From a virus, in the IMG/VR virus record IMGVR_UViG_3300020445_001188, positions 1 through 56,977 of that record: a stretch of 56,977 bases of DNA. One strand, given 5' to 3'. The notes beneath the pieces were generated by a model. The model was not told the origin of the DNA. It saw only the letters and a list, made by a program, of their open reading frames with translations, and did not search any database. The position numbers and the translations under genes are program-made. Below are positions 1 through 5,545 of this stretch, one piece after another. Each line of letters opens with the position of its first letter. Within the stretch, counting starts at the first letter, position 1.

Positions 1-255
1 AGACAACTAACTTCACAACAATGGGATGAACTAATTGAACAGTATGTTCAGTTACAAGTTGATAGTATGGACTACAAATCTTTAGAGCAATTTGTTAAAC
101 AAACTCTAACACAAGATCTAAGAGAAATTGAGTATAGAGAAGATTTATGTGATGAAATTAAATATACATTTGATGAGGAAACATTGAATGAGTTAGTTGA
201 TAACGTAACTAATGAAACTGTACTTGACATTAACAACAATGGAGGTAAGTATTAA
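1..255 (+). CDS. Small acidic protein, 5'-truncated
   Basis: The reading frame is open from base 1, so the gene starts upstream of the window. An internal ATG at 67 lies in the same frame and is probably not the real start. The visible 84 residues are acidic and mostly helical, with a core reading VDSMDYKSLEQFV and then runs of Leu, Glu and Asp. From memory this resembles small uncharacterised proteins common in T4-like cyanophages, but I know no function. Its stop codon overlaps the ATG of the next gene, so the two are probably translationally coupled. No membrane segment or metal motif is visible. Confidence 0.7.
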   Translation, partial: RQLTSQQWDELIEQYVQLQVDSMDYKSLEQFVKQTLTQDLREIEYREDLCDEIKYTFDEETLNELVDNVTNETVLDINNNGGKY

Positions 256-464
256 TGAGAGAAGATTTAATGCCAGATGGATTTAATGGTGAAATTAACT
301 ACAATGATGATGGAACCATTAATCTCAATGGTAACCTACTTCCAGAGGATTTAAGAGTAGTATCAGAGATAATATTTGATACTATAGCAAATTGTGGTCT
401 ATTTGATGACCACGATAAATTTTCATTTCAAATAAACATTAAGGAGGAAATTGACAATGATTGA
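255..464 (+). CDS. Small acidic hypothetical protein (69 aa)
   Basis: The ATG overlaps the preceding stop (TAATG), which indicates coupled translation. The protein is strongly acidic, rich in Asp, Asn and Glu, with a short beta-like first half (GEINYNDDGTINLNGN) and a hydrophobic helix later. I do not recognise a family. It lies in a run of very small overlapping genes typical of the accessory regions of large marine phages. Its end overlaps the start of a putative membrane peptide at 457. Confidence 0.6.
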   Translation: MREDLMPDGFNGEINYNDDGTINLNGNLLPEDLRVVSEIIFDTIANCGLFDDHDKFSFQINIKEEIDND

Positions 465-561
465 ATTATTTGTTATTGTTGGAGGTGCATACGCTCTTTA
501 TGTGTGTGGTGTTGCTATTGCAACAAATTTAGATTATTACGAGGTTAACAAACGTGATTAG
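457..561 (+). CDS. Putative 34-aa membrane peptide
   Basis: This short frame starts at an ATG overlapping the end of the previous gene and preceded by AAGGAGG at 441-447, a strong Shine-Dalgarno sequence. The product has one hydrophobic stretch from about residue 3 to 24 (Ile, Leu, Phe, Val, Gly, Ala) and a short polar, basic C-terminus, so it is likely a single-pass inner-membrane peptide. Function is unknown. The ribosome binding site and overlap with both neighbours are the main support. Confidence 0.55.
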   Translation: MIELFVIVGGAYALYVCGVAIATNLDYYEVNKRD

Positions 562-700
562 ATTCATTTTTGGATGTGTGTGCATCTTTATGGGTGTTAA
601 CATTCTAATCAATGTTATGAATAGCACAATGGTTGACAGTTGGGAAGAGAGGAACAGGACACTTCAAGAACTGACACAACCAAACCCCATTCAACCCTAA
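554..700 (+). CDS. Putative 48-aa membrane protein, GTG start
   Basis: A GTG at 554 overlaps the end of the 457-561 frame in another phase. It gives a 48-aa product with a hydrophobic N-terminal segment (residues 2-22, including FIFGCVCIFMGVNILI) and a polar tail rich in Glu, Arg, Gln and Pro. The layout is that of a small single-span membrane protein. The non-ATG start and short length leave doubt. It is the last gene before the structured RNA candidate. Confidence 0.45.
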   Translation: MIRFIFGCVCIFMGVNILINVMNSTMVDSWEERNRTLQELTQPNPIQP

Positions 701-718
701 AATCAAGTATATTATAAA

Positions 719-829
719 TGTGGGGGATGGTTCGATTCCATCACTAACGTGGATACGAAGATCTAGGTCTAAAGATTCGTGAACTGCTTCTAAGAAGAGA
801 AAGCACGAAATTACTAGGTCATTCCCACA
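719..829 (+). ncRNA. Structured RNA candidate with a tRNA-type T-arm
   Basis: This gene-free stretch closes with a 6-bp stem (TGTGGG 719-724 with CCCACA 824-829). Just inside is a perfect tRNA T-arm: GATGG 726-730, loop TTCGATT, CCATC 738-742. A third helix can form from TAACGTG (745-751) with CACG (804-807) plus TTA (811-813), bulging AAA. It encloses hairpins at 755-780 and 786-804. A GG at 817-818 is placed like the D-loop GG. The order of arms is that of a circularly permuted tRNA-like domain. No CCA, anticodon or tag frame is visible, so it is not a standard tRNA or tmRNA. Confidence 0.45.
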
Positions 830-850
830 ATCAATTTTACAGGATTTTAA

Positions 851-1090
851 ATGAATTTATTTGATGCAGTTCCAACAGTTGTAAGAGACAATTTTCAAGG
901 ATACGACAAGGGTGAATCAATTTCAGTTAAAGAGATCACCAATGCAGTATTTCAAGTAATTGATCTATGTGACAACTTTGACAAGGACACCATCAAAATG
1001 ACAACATTTAGACAAATCCGTCTAATGGTCTCAAATGGTGTTGATATGTTACTCAATGACCCGATTCAATTTAACGAGGTAATGTTCTAA
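851..1090 (+). CDS. Hypothetical protein (79 aa)
   Basis: A small acidic protein with two predicted helical halves. It starts just after the structured RNA candidate, preceded by an AGGA at 840-843. The stop overlaps the ATG of the nuclease-like gene (TAATG), so the pair is probably co-translated. I do not recognise the family and see no catalytic or binding motif. Coupling suggests it may work with the downstream nuclease-like protein, but that is inference only. Confidence 0.6.
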   Translation: MNLFDAVPTVVRDNFQGYDKGESISVKEITNAVFQVIDLCDNFDKDTIKMTTFRQIRLMVSNGVDMLLNDPIQFNEVMF

Positions 1091-1608
1091 TGAATGTTGT
1101 TATTGACAAGATGCAATCACCCGAAGCAAAGTATCAACAACTGTTCGAAGCAATGTATCAACTTTGTGACGAAAATAACTGGGGAGATCCTTTCAGTTAT
1201 GCACGAAGCAGAGAGATACATTTAGCGAGCATACTTGGGCACCGAGTTAGTGATACTTTATCAGGTGCAGATGCCTATGATGAGAATAACTTACCAGTTG
1301 AATATAAGTCAACTATTGGTAAGAAACTCACAGCAACTTATAATGGCATAAGTGTACAAAACTCGTGGGAGGAGCAAGTTAACTATCTTAGAGAAGATAA
1401 GATAGGTAAGTATCACAAACACTTCTTTGCTAGGTATCATTTAGGCAAGGTAGTTGAAGTTTGGGTTATGAATGCTGATGACGTATTACGCATACTAATT
1501 GATAACCTAGAGAGACAATTTAAGACAGTTGGTAATAAGAAAGACCCCAGACTTGGGTACACTATTAGTAACAAACTCATCCAAACTTACGGAACTAAAG
1601 TATTATGA
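1090..1608 (+). CDS. PD-(D/E)XK nuclease-like protein (172 aa)
   Basis: The N-terminal third is helical with a conserved-looking Glu42. It is followed by a segment typical of restriction-endonuclease-like folds: GAD at residues 59-61, a short acidic turn (DENNLP), then VEYK at 70-73. This D61...E71-x-K73 spacing is the PD-(D/E)XK active-site signature. Beta strands follow (residues 80-90 and 120-127) and the C-terminus is basic. A Mg-dependent DNA endonuclease acting on host or competing phage DNA is the natural reading, but the specific family is unknown to me. The gene overlaps both neighbours (TAATG, ATGA). Length suits a small single-domain nuclease. Confidence 0.55.
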   Translation: MNVVIDKMQSPEAKYQQLFEAMYQLCDENNWGDPFSYARSREIHLASILGHRVSDTLSGADAYDENNLPVEYKSTIGKKLTATYNGISVQNSWEEQVNYLREDKIGKYHKHFFARYHLGKVVEVWVMNADDVLRILIDNLERQFKTVGNKKDPRLGYTISNKLIQTYGTKVL

Positions 1609-1814
1609 GCATTGAACAATTAAACCCAGAGAGAGAACAATCCATTGATCTTATTGCTGAAACTTATTACAATCGTATGAAAGTACACGTTGATAATAAT
1701 AACCCACGCAATGCAGAAGCACTATGTTTAGAATACTTAGTGGACGGAATTGACCCCGAAGATGGTAACTATTCCTGGATGTTTTTACAACATTTAGATA
1801 GTTTGTTTGAGTGA
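1605..1814 (+). CDS. Small acidic hypothetical protein (69 aa)
   Basis: Starts with ATGA overlapping the stop of the nuclease-like gene. The product is acidic and mostly helical, with motifs such as AETYYNRMKVHVD and LCLEYLVDGIDPEDG. I do not recognise it. Translational coupling to a putative nuclease makes an accessory or inhibitor role possible, but nothing in the sequence demonstrates it. Confidence 0.6.
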   Translation: MSIEQLNPEREQSIDLIAETYYNRMKVHVDNNNPRNAEALCLEYLVDGIDPEDGNYSWMFLQHLDSLFE

Positions 1815-1872
1815 TTACAGTCCTTAAGTATGACTTTAAACTGCTTAATCTGTTCCCTTAATTAACAATCAA

Positions 1873-1986
1873 ATGGCAGAATCCATCCTTGAAAACAACT
1901 CTTACCTAGTTGAATTATTTGATGAATGTGTTAATGGTAATGACATATTAGCATTACTAGATGAACTCTACCCTAGTGTGGACTAA
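1873..1986 (+). CDS. Tiny acidic hypothetical protein (37 aa)
   Basis: An ATG at 1873 opens a 37-residue acidic frame (ESILENNSYLVELFDECVNG...) that looks like one amphipathic helix pair. It is the last frame before a clear intrinsic terminator at 2025. Its composition matches the neighbouring small acidic genes. There is no strong ribosome binding site, so it could be spurious. Confidence 0.4.
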   Translation: MAESILENNSYLVELFDECVNGNDILALLDELYPSVD

Positions 1987-2024
1987 TTTACATTTAGTCT
2001 ATGACAATTAAATAAGTGGCACAG

Positions 2025-2048
2025 AACCCCTGTTATCAGGGGTTTTTT
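2025..2048 (+). terminator. Intrinsic terminator
   Basis: AACCCCTG (2025-2032), loop TTAT, CAGGGGTT (2037-2044), then four further T. The 8-bp GC-rich stem and T run end the operon of small genes that precedes it. Confidence 0.85.
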
Positions 2049-2052
2049 CCTT

Positions 2053-2058
2053 TATAAT
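2053..2058 (+). promoter_or_regulatory. Candidate -10 element (TATAAT)
   Basis: A perfect TATAAT lies five bases after the terminator and 30 bases before the ATG at 2089. The -35 position overlaps the terminator stem and is not a good TTGACA match. It may be a weak or activator-dependent sigma-70 type promoter for the 107-aa gene. Confidence 0.45.
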
Positions 2059-2088
2059 AGGTACATACCAAACAAAGGCATTTAACTT

Positions 2089-2412
2089 ATGAGAAAGATT
2101 GAAGCAGCAATGAACAGAGCAATCAGAAGCAGATCAAACTGGAGTTCAGGCAACACCAGAGTTGAAATCACACCTGATAATGACGCTCTTGTTTATCTTC
2201 ATTCTAACCTTATTGGTAAGGTATCTCAGCATTTTGTTAAACTATTTGACGGCGGATGGCAGTCCAACACTACGAAATCCCGTTTAAATGCTATTTTGGA
2301 TGAATTTCATTATGGTAGCGGAGTATTTCAAAGAGACTGGACTTGGTACGTTAATTTACAAATAGGAGGACATATTCCTTTCTATTCAGGTATAGAACTA
2401 AACCACAATTAA
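2089..2412 (+). CDS. Conserved phage-type hypothetical protein (107 aa)
   Basis: The N-terminal 25 residues are basic and helical (MRKIEAAMNRAIRSRSNW). They are followed by a beta-rich region with NTRVEIT, YLHSNLIGK and then GGWQSNTTKSRLNAIL. I recall similar short proteins in many phages and plasmids, always uncharacterised. The basic start and compact mixed alpha/beta layout would fit nucleic-acid binding, but no defined motif is seen. It stands alone between a terminator with -10 element upstream and a promoter/terminator pair downstream, so it may be separately transcribed. Confidence 0.65.
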   Translation: MRKIEAAMNRAIRSRSNWSSGNTRVEITPDNDALVYLHSNLIGKVSQHFVKLFDGGWQSNTTKSRLNAILDEFHYGSGVFQRDWTWYVNLQIGGHIPFYSGIELNHN

Positions 2413-2421
2413 ATTGCCAAA

Positions 2422-2538
2422 ATGTCACAAACTAACTACAAAATGACCGAAGAAACTTACAAACAACTTTGCAATCCTACCCCAATTATTAAGTATTACT
2501 TCTTAATAAATGATCGGGTTAAGTATAACAAACGTTGA
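2422..2538 (+). CDS. Tiny hypothetical protein (38 aa)
   Basis: A 38-residue frame begins nine bases after the preceding stop and ends within the -35 element of the next promoter. The product is polar at the start and ends in a basic tail (INDRVKYNKR). No family is recognised. Spacing and the terminator that follows suggest a real second cistron, but the evidence is thin. Confidence 0.4.
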   Translation: MSQTNYKMTEETYKQLCNPTPIIKYYFLINDRVKYNKR

Positions 2539-2564
2539 CAAGGTATCAAACTATGATATATAAT
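2535..2564 (+). promoter_or_regulatory. Sigma-70-type promoter
   Basis: Perfect TTGACA at 2535-2540 and perfect TATAAT at 2559-2564 with an 18-base spacer. Expected initiation is around 2570-2572, inside the loop of the hairpin at 2565-2585, 35 bases before the ATG at 2606. This is the pattern of a phage early promoter recognised by host RNA polymerase. Confidence 0.8.
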
Positions 2565-2591
2565 GAGGGGAGTAAATAACCCCTCTTTTTT
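2565..2591 (+). terminator. Intrinsic terminator overlapping the promoter start site
   Basis: GAGGGG (2565-2570), nine-base loop, CCCCTC (2580-2585), then six T. It abuts the -10 box. Transcripts from upstream can form the stem and end. Transcripts starting at the overlapping promoter lack the left arm and should read through. Confidence 0.8.
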
Positions 2592-2605
2592 ATTACAAAC
2601 TCGTT

Positions 2606-3262
2606 ATGGACAATAGTAACATTTTATCGGACGATCTTTCATCCATAAGTGATAAGAATGAATGCACAGTTTATGGTATGTTTATGACACCAGTAGGGGT
2701 AAAATCTCTCACTAATCATCAACAACATAAACAGACTATATTAGATTATATCAGCAAATTGTCGCCTGAAGATGTCACAAACAGTTCCAGGAAAGATATA
2801 AACAATGGGGTGCTACAATTAGGTCAATTAGGTTTACTTAACCTAGAACAGTTCTTAACACTTAAGGAGGACATAATTGAAGCAGTTGTTGATATAAACT
2901 CTAAATCACTATGTTATGATCTAGGAGACAATCCTAATATAATTGATGATACTTTAGAGTTGACAAATAAGGGTGGAATGTATGCACCACACGAACAAAG
3001 TAATTGCCTTTATAGTGCAACTTATTTTGTAAATTGGGATATTAATTTACATTCACCATTACAATTTAAACGCAATGTAACATCAACTCATTACCCAGTT
3101 ATTCAATACAATCAAACACAAATTACCCCTTTCAATATGTTAGATGGAACAGTACCAATTACAGAGGGTTGTTTATGTTTATATCCGTCAAATATGGTGC
3201 GAGGGTATCAACAAAACAACGAAGGTAACCGTATTAGTTTAACATTTAACATTGGACTTTGA
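2606..3262 (+). CDS. 2OG-Fe(II) oxygenase-like protein, probably altered active site
   Basis: The C-terminal half resembles the phage/marine 2OG-Fe(II) oxygenase family seen as TIGR02466-like: an H-rich strand before YSATYFVN (residues 129-143), then SPLQF, a loop, EGCLCLYPSNMV (188-198) and a final NRISLTFN strand (208-215). In active members the pattern is H-x-(D/H)...H...R. Here it reads H129-E-Q131, and the distal His position holds R199, while the 2OG-binding Arg is present as R209. It may therefore have lost catalysis or bind metal differently. Residues 1-110 are helical and unfamiliar. It is driven by its own strong promoter. Confidence 0.6.
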   Translation: MDNSNILSDDLSSISDKNECTVYGMFMTPVGVKSLTNHQQHKQTILDYISKLSPEDVTNSSRKDINNGVLQLGQLGLLNLEQFLTLKEDIIEAVVDINSKSLCYDLGDNPNIIDDTLELTNKGGMYAPHEQSNCLYSATYFVNWDINLHSPLQFKRNVTSTHYPVIQYNQTQITPFNMLDGTVPITEGCLCLYPSNMVRGYQQNNEGNRISLTFNIGL

Positions 3263-3285
3263 CCCCTTAATTATCATTTAACGCT

Positions 3286-3615
3286 ATGAATCCCTTTAAA
3301 AAAATTGATAACGATACCTATCAAGATGATGCTGGTATTTTATACAAACCTATCCCTAATTACGAGGACTATTTTGTATCTAACGAAGGACAGATATATT
3401 CAACTAAGTGGGGAAAATGGAAGAAATTAAAGATACATTTAAACGAAAATGGATATAGACGTGTTACTTTAAGACAAAATGGTAAGACAGTTGTAAGAAG
3501 ATGTGCACGATTATGTGCTCTTGCTTATCATCCAGGCGGAACAGATTACCAGAACGTTATTCACATTGACAAAAACAAATTAAACGATCAAAGTAATAAC
3601 CTAAAATGGGTATAG
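3286..3615 (+). CDS. NUMOD4/HNH homing-type endonuclease (109 aa)
   Basis: Residues 22-50 match the NUMOD4 DNA-binding motif (IPNYEDYFVSNEGQIYS...KKLK). Residues 54-80 follow the usual GYRRVTL...ARLCALAY strand-helix. The end carries the HNH_3-type finger: VIHID (91-95), N100, and NNLKW (104-108). This is a compact free-standing homing endonuclease of the phage type that nicks or cuts DNA at a target and promotes its own spread. The protein stops one residue after the final motif, near the minimum length for the family. It starts 23 bases after the oxygenase-like gene. Confidence 0.85.
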   Translation: MNPFKKIDNDTYQDDAGILYKPIPNYEDYFVSNEGQIYSTKWGKWKKLKIHLNENGYRRVTLRQNGKTVVRRCARLCALAYHPGGTDYQNVIHIDKNKLNDQSNNLKWV

Positions 3616-3889
3616 TTTGTATTAGTTTTCCACACAATTTCCACAACTAAGTAATATTTTGTGGATTAAATAAATGGTTAAATAAACATACTTTAGTGTT
3701 TTATATTGATGCTCTTAAATGTTATAAACCCCACGAGGAATAGCGGTGTTAGGAGTATATATAAGAACGGAACAGTTGTCAACACATAGGGGACACACAT
3801 ATTTGTGACACAAATGCTTGACATTTTTCCACAATTCGTTTATACTAACTGTATGAACACTAATTAACACAAACTCGCTCTAATTTCCA
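3616..3889 (+). other. Gene-free AT-rich region with DnaA-box-like sites
   Basis: I find no gene here. TTTTCCACA, the DnaA-box form I recall for cyanobacteria, occurs exactly at 3626-3634 and 3825-3833. One-mismatch forms lie at 3637-3645 (ATTTCCACA) and, on the other strand, 3660-3668 (TAATCCACA). A 7-bp inverted repeat TCCACAA/TTGTGGA spans 3640-3665. The right end contains the promoter at 3818. Confidence 0.4.
3818..3846 (+). promoter_or_regulatory. Sigma-70-type promoter
   Basis: Perfect TTGACA at 3818-3823, 17-base spacer, TATACT at 3841-3846. It lies 43 bases before the ATG at 3890 and probably drives the three small genes that follow. A DnaA-box-like TTTTCCACA lies within its spacer. 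Confidence 0.75.
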
Positions 3890-4048
3890 ATGGGAAGGAC
3901 TTACAAACGTAACGACACGTATGTATCAAATAGACCAAAAAGTTTGAGAGAAAAGAGAAACAAATCAAGGCGTAATAAGGCACTTGATTATAAACAATCC
4001 AACTCACAATCATTCCAGGAAACTAACACAAATGGACAAACAAATTAA
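3890..4048 (+). CDS. Small highly basic protein (52 aa)
   Basis: The frame starts just downstream of a strong promoter. About a third of the first 35 residues are Lys or Arg (SLREKRNKSRRNK), followed by a polar Gln/Asn/Thr-rich tail. The composition suggests nucleic-acid or ribosome binding. It resembles small basic proteins I recall from marine T4-like phages, function unknown. It overlaps the next gene by 17 bases in another frame. Confidence 0.6.
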   Translation: MGRTYKRNDTYVSNRPKSLREKRNKSRRNKALDYKQSNSQSFQETNTNGQTN

Positions 4049-4175
4049 ACCCACTAATAGTAAAGAATGGGTGGAATATATGCTTGATAATAGTGATAAT
4101 CAAGACGCTAATCTGGTCGAGGTTAGTGATAGTTCATTTGGAGATTTGGATCTTGACTATACACATTCCCAGTAA
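4032..4175 (+). CDS. Small acidic hypothetical protein (47 aa)
   Basis: I chose the ATG at 4032 rather than an upstream in-frame ATG at 3984, because the longer form would lie inside the basic gene for 65 bases. The product is acidic (NSKEWVEYMLDNSDNQDANLVE...) and ends 23 bases into the next frame. It may be an independent peptide, or the N-terminal part of a protein completed by a +1 shift into the frame of the 4153-4368 entry. Confidence 0.45.
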   Translation: MDKQIKPTNSKEWVEYMLDNSDNQDANLVEVSDSSFGDLDLDYTHSQ

Positions 4176-4368
4176 ATATGCGATCTATTTGGATCTATTA
4201 GATGAGGGTAATTTGCCACCTGATGAACAAATAGACCTGGCACAGTTCTTAATAGATTGTGGACTAAATGAGCAGTTGCTTCAGTATCAACAACTATGCG
4301 ATTATTTCATTGCGGAAGGGTTATGTTATGACGTGCAATATGAGGAGGAAAGTATTAACAACTCGTAG
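4153..4368 (+). CDS. Cyanophage-type small protein (DUF7417-like), no ATG start
   Basis: The frame encodes IYLDLLDEGNLPPDEQ, DLAQFLIDCGL, and later YQQLCDYFIAEGLCYD. This reads like a small helical family widespread in T4-like cyanophages (I believe DUF7417), where a LIDxGL segment is followed by LQ...Y...LI..G. The region of similarity starts near 4177, but there is no ATG close upstream in frame. The only nearby candidates are TTG at 4153 (used here) or 4189. The ATG at 4084 in this frame would give an implausible hydrophobic leader read inside the previous gene. Either a TTG start or a frameshift from the 4032 gene is needed. Confidence 0.5.
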   Translation: MTIHIPSKYAIYLDLLDEGNLPPDEQIDLAQFLIDCGLNEQLLQYQQLCDYFIAEGLCYDVQYEEESINNS

Positions 4369-4371
4369 CCC

Positions 4372-4517
4372 CACTATGTAACACAAACTAGCACGTAATC
4401 GTGGAGACTAAGTGATACTAACTAGTGCACGCACTAAGTAACACAAATTAATCACGATTGCACTCACTAATTAACATTTTGCTTATATTAATTTTTGCAC
4501 TAAGTGTAACCTACAAA
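4372..4517 (+). repeat. Short direct repeats CACTAAgTAACACAAA in gene-free DNA
   Basis: Related copies begin at 4372 (CACTATGTAACACAAACTA), 4432 (CACTAAGTAACACAAATTA), 4465 (CACTAATTAACATTTT) and 4498 (CACTAAGTGTAACCTACAAA). Another copy lies at 3858 (CACTAATTAACACAAACTC). An inverted pair AATCGTG 4397-4403 / CACGATT 4453-4459 lies between them. The layout is iteron-like or operator-like. The rest of 4369-4591 holds AT-rich sequence and no gene. Confidence 0.55.
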
Positions 4518-4591
4518 AGTATAGGATGGCATATATTATCGAAATCGCAATAAATGGTACCTAGATATATAAAAAATTTCCCAGTATAAAA

Positions 4592-5008
4592 ATGACCAAA
4601 AAGGTTCGCAAGAAATTAGAAGACCAGTACTACCACTACCTTGGCAGAGAATGGTCTAAGACTAAGGGTGGAGGTTGCTTCACCCTTCTTTATGATATGG
4701 GTAAGGACATTGGTTACCATACCTGCAAAGAAGACTACAGTTTCACCGCCAAAGAGTTCCTCAAAGACCTGTGGGAGGCAGAAGGGTGGTCTGTACTGAA
4801 AACATCAGAGATGGGAGAAGTCTTTGATATAGACGATCTGCAGAAGTTTGATATATTGGTGATGAGATTGGATAAACGTCTCAATCACTGTGCTGTATAC
4901 CTAGGAGAAGGTTACTTATTACATCATCTAGCATTTGATGTCTCAAAGATAGAGTCAGTTCAATCCTATATACCGAAGACACTCTACGTGATAAGAAAAG
5001 ATGCATAG
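4592..5008 (+). CDS. NlpC/P60-type cysteine peptidase (138 aa)
   Basis: The order of motifs fits NlpC/P60 hydrolases of the lambda tail protein K type: a helix, then GGGCFTLLYDM with Cys29 as nucleophile, a middle region, then LNHCAVYLGEGYLLHHL with His99 as base and His111/112 as the third polar residue. Such phage enzymes cleave peptide cross-links in peptidoglycan, usually as part of the tail tip during DNA entry. Residues 20-28 are Gly/Lys rich just before the Cys. The gene precedes the baseplate cluster, so a tail-associated wall hydrolase is likely. It could instead act in lysis. It overlaps the next gene by eight bases. Confidence 0.75.
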   Translation: MTKKVRKKLEDQYYHYLGREWSKTKGGGCFTLLYDMGKDIGYHTCKEDYSFTAKEFLKDLWEAEGWSVLKTSEMGEVFDIDDLQKFDILVMRLDKRLNHCAVYLGEGYLLHHLAFDVSKIESVQSYIPKTLYVIRKDA

Positions 5009-5165
5009 ATTTACCACTAAGATCTTGGAGGATGACCATACAGGGGATCTGTACGTCATTCTACCAGACGCAATATTCGCAGAAGCTGACTTAATGGCAG
5101 GTGATGAGGTAGAATATAGTGTAGATAACGAAACCATTTTATTGGAGAAAACCAACAATGAGTGA
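5001..5165 (+). CDS. AbrB/MazE-like small protein (54 aa)
   Basis: The 54 residues read as an AbrB-type swapped-hairpin unit: an N-terminal strand (HRFTTKIL), GDLYVILPDAIF, then GDEVEYSVDNETILLEK. This is close in order and length to the DNA-binding half of AbrB/MazE proteins, which bind DNA as dimers. I recall similar short proteins in marine phages. A transcriptional regulator or DNA-architectural role is possible, though there are few basic residues. Purine-rich GATAAGAAAAG precedes the ATG. It overlaps both neighbours. Confidence 0.55.
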   Translation: MHRFTTKILEDDHTGDLYVILPDAIFAEADLMAGDEVEYSVDNETILLEKTNNE

Positions 5166-5334
5166 CTTTACTTCACAAGAGGAAAAATTGTGTTATGATG
5201 CTGTTAGGTATTATCAAATGAACCACATTGGTCCTTTCAAACACGCAGCATACGAGACTTGCAACAGCATTCTCAAAAAACTCGAACACACACAACCCTA
5301 TTATAATGAGCAAGCAGTCGGAACCGCAGACTGA
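5158..5334 (+). CDS. Small hypothetical protein (58 aa)
   Basis: A 58-residue helical protein starting at an ATG that overlaps the end of the AbrB-like gene. It carries YDAVRYYQMNHIGPFKHAAYETCNSILKKLE. I recognise no family. It overlaps the following gene by 29 bases, consistent with a tightly packed operon. Confidence 0.55.
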   Translation: MSDFTSQEEKLCYDAVRYYQMNHIGPFKHAAYETCNSILKKLEHTQPYYNEQAVGTAD

Positions 5335-5503
5335 ATGGACTGCTACGTTCACTAAGGAAGAACGTCAGTTAATATGCAACTCTGGCAAATGGTGTTTGTT
5401 ATACAAGGCTGAGGTCTGTGGTGGCAAACCCCTTGAAAATGTACAGAGGATATGGAGAAGTATAAGAACAAAGTTGGAATCTGGTGATGATTTCTTAGAG
5501 TAG
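5306..5503 (+). CDS. Small hypothetical protein (65 aa)
   Basis: The start was set at ATG 5306 (MSKQSEPQTEW) instead of the upstream in-frame ATG at 5228, because the longer form would overlap the preceding gene by 107 bases and its extra N-terminus looks like out-of-frame translation. The 65-aa product is helical with a Cys pair (C24 and C33 region) and a basic patch NVQRIWRSIRTKLES. Function unknown. Confidence 0.55.
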   Translation: MSKQSEPQTEWTATFTKEERQLICNSGKWCLLYKAEVCGGKPLENVQRIWRSIRTKLESGDDFLE

Positions 5504-5545
5504 TAAACCCCTTAAAACCCCTCCTCCGCCGAGCGACGCAACATT

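Noticed and set aside
719-829. A standard tRNA or tmRNA gene
   Set aside because: Only the T-arm is tRNA-like. No 5' acceptor strand lies upstream in the usual place, there is no CCA or anticodon loop, and no tag reading frame or pseudoknot follows, so it is listed as an RNA candidate only.
719-829. A hammerhead ribozyme, because of the GAAA at 799-802 or 807-810
   Set aside because: No CUGANGA core segment is present at a compatible position.
4084-4368. ATG at 4084 as start of the DUF7417-like gene
   Set aside because: The extra 31 residues are an Ile/Val/Leu-rich out-of-frame translation of the preceding gene and unlike the rest of the protein.
4495-4525. Promoter TTGCAC with TATAGG before the NlpC/P60 gene
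   Set aside because: Spacer is 19 bases and both boxes are imperfect. It could equally be part of the repeat at 4498.
4585-4592. Late promoter TATAAAAA at the NlpC/P60 start
   Set aside because: It touches the ATG itself, leaving no room for a leader or ribosome binding site.
5228-5503. ATG at 5228 as gene start
   Set aside because: It would overlap the preceding gene by more than 100 bases. The internal ATG at 5306 fits the pattern of short overlaps.
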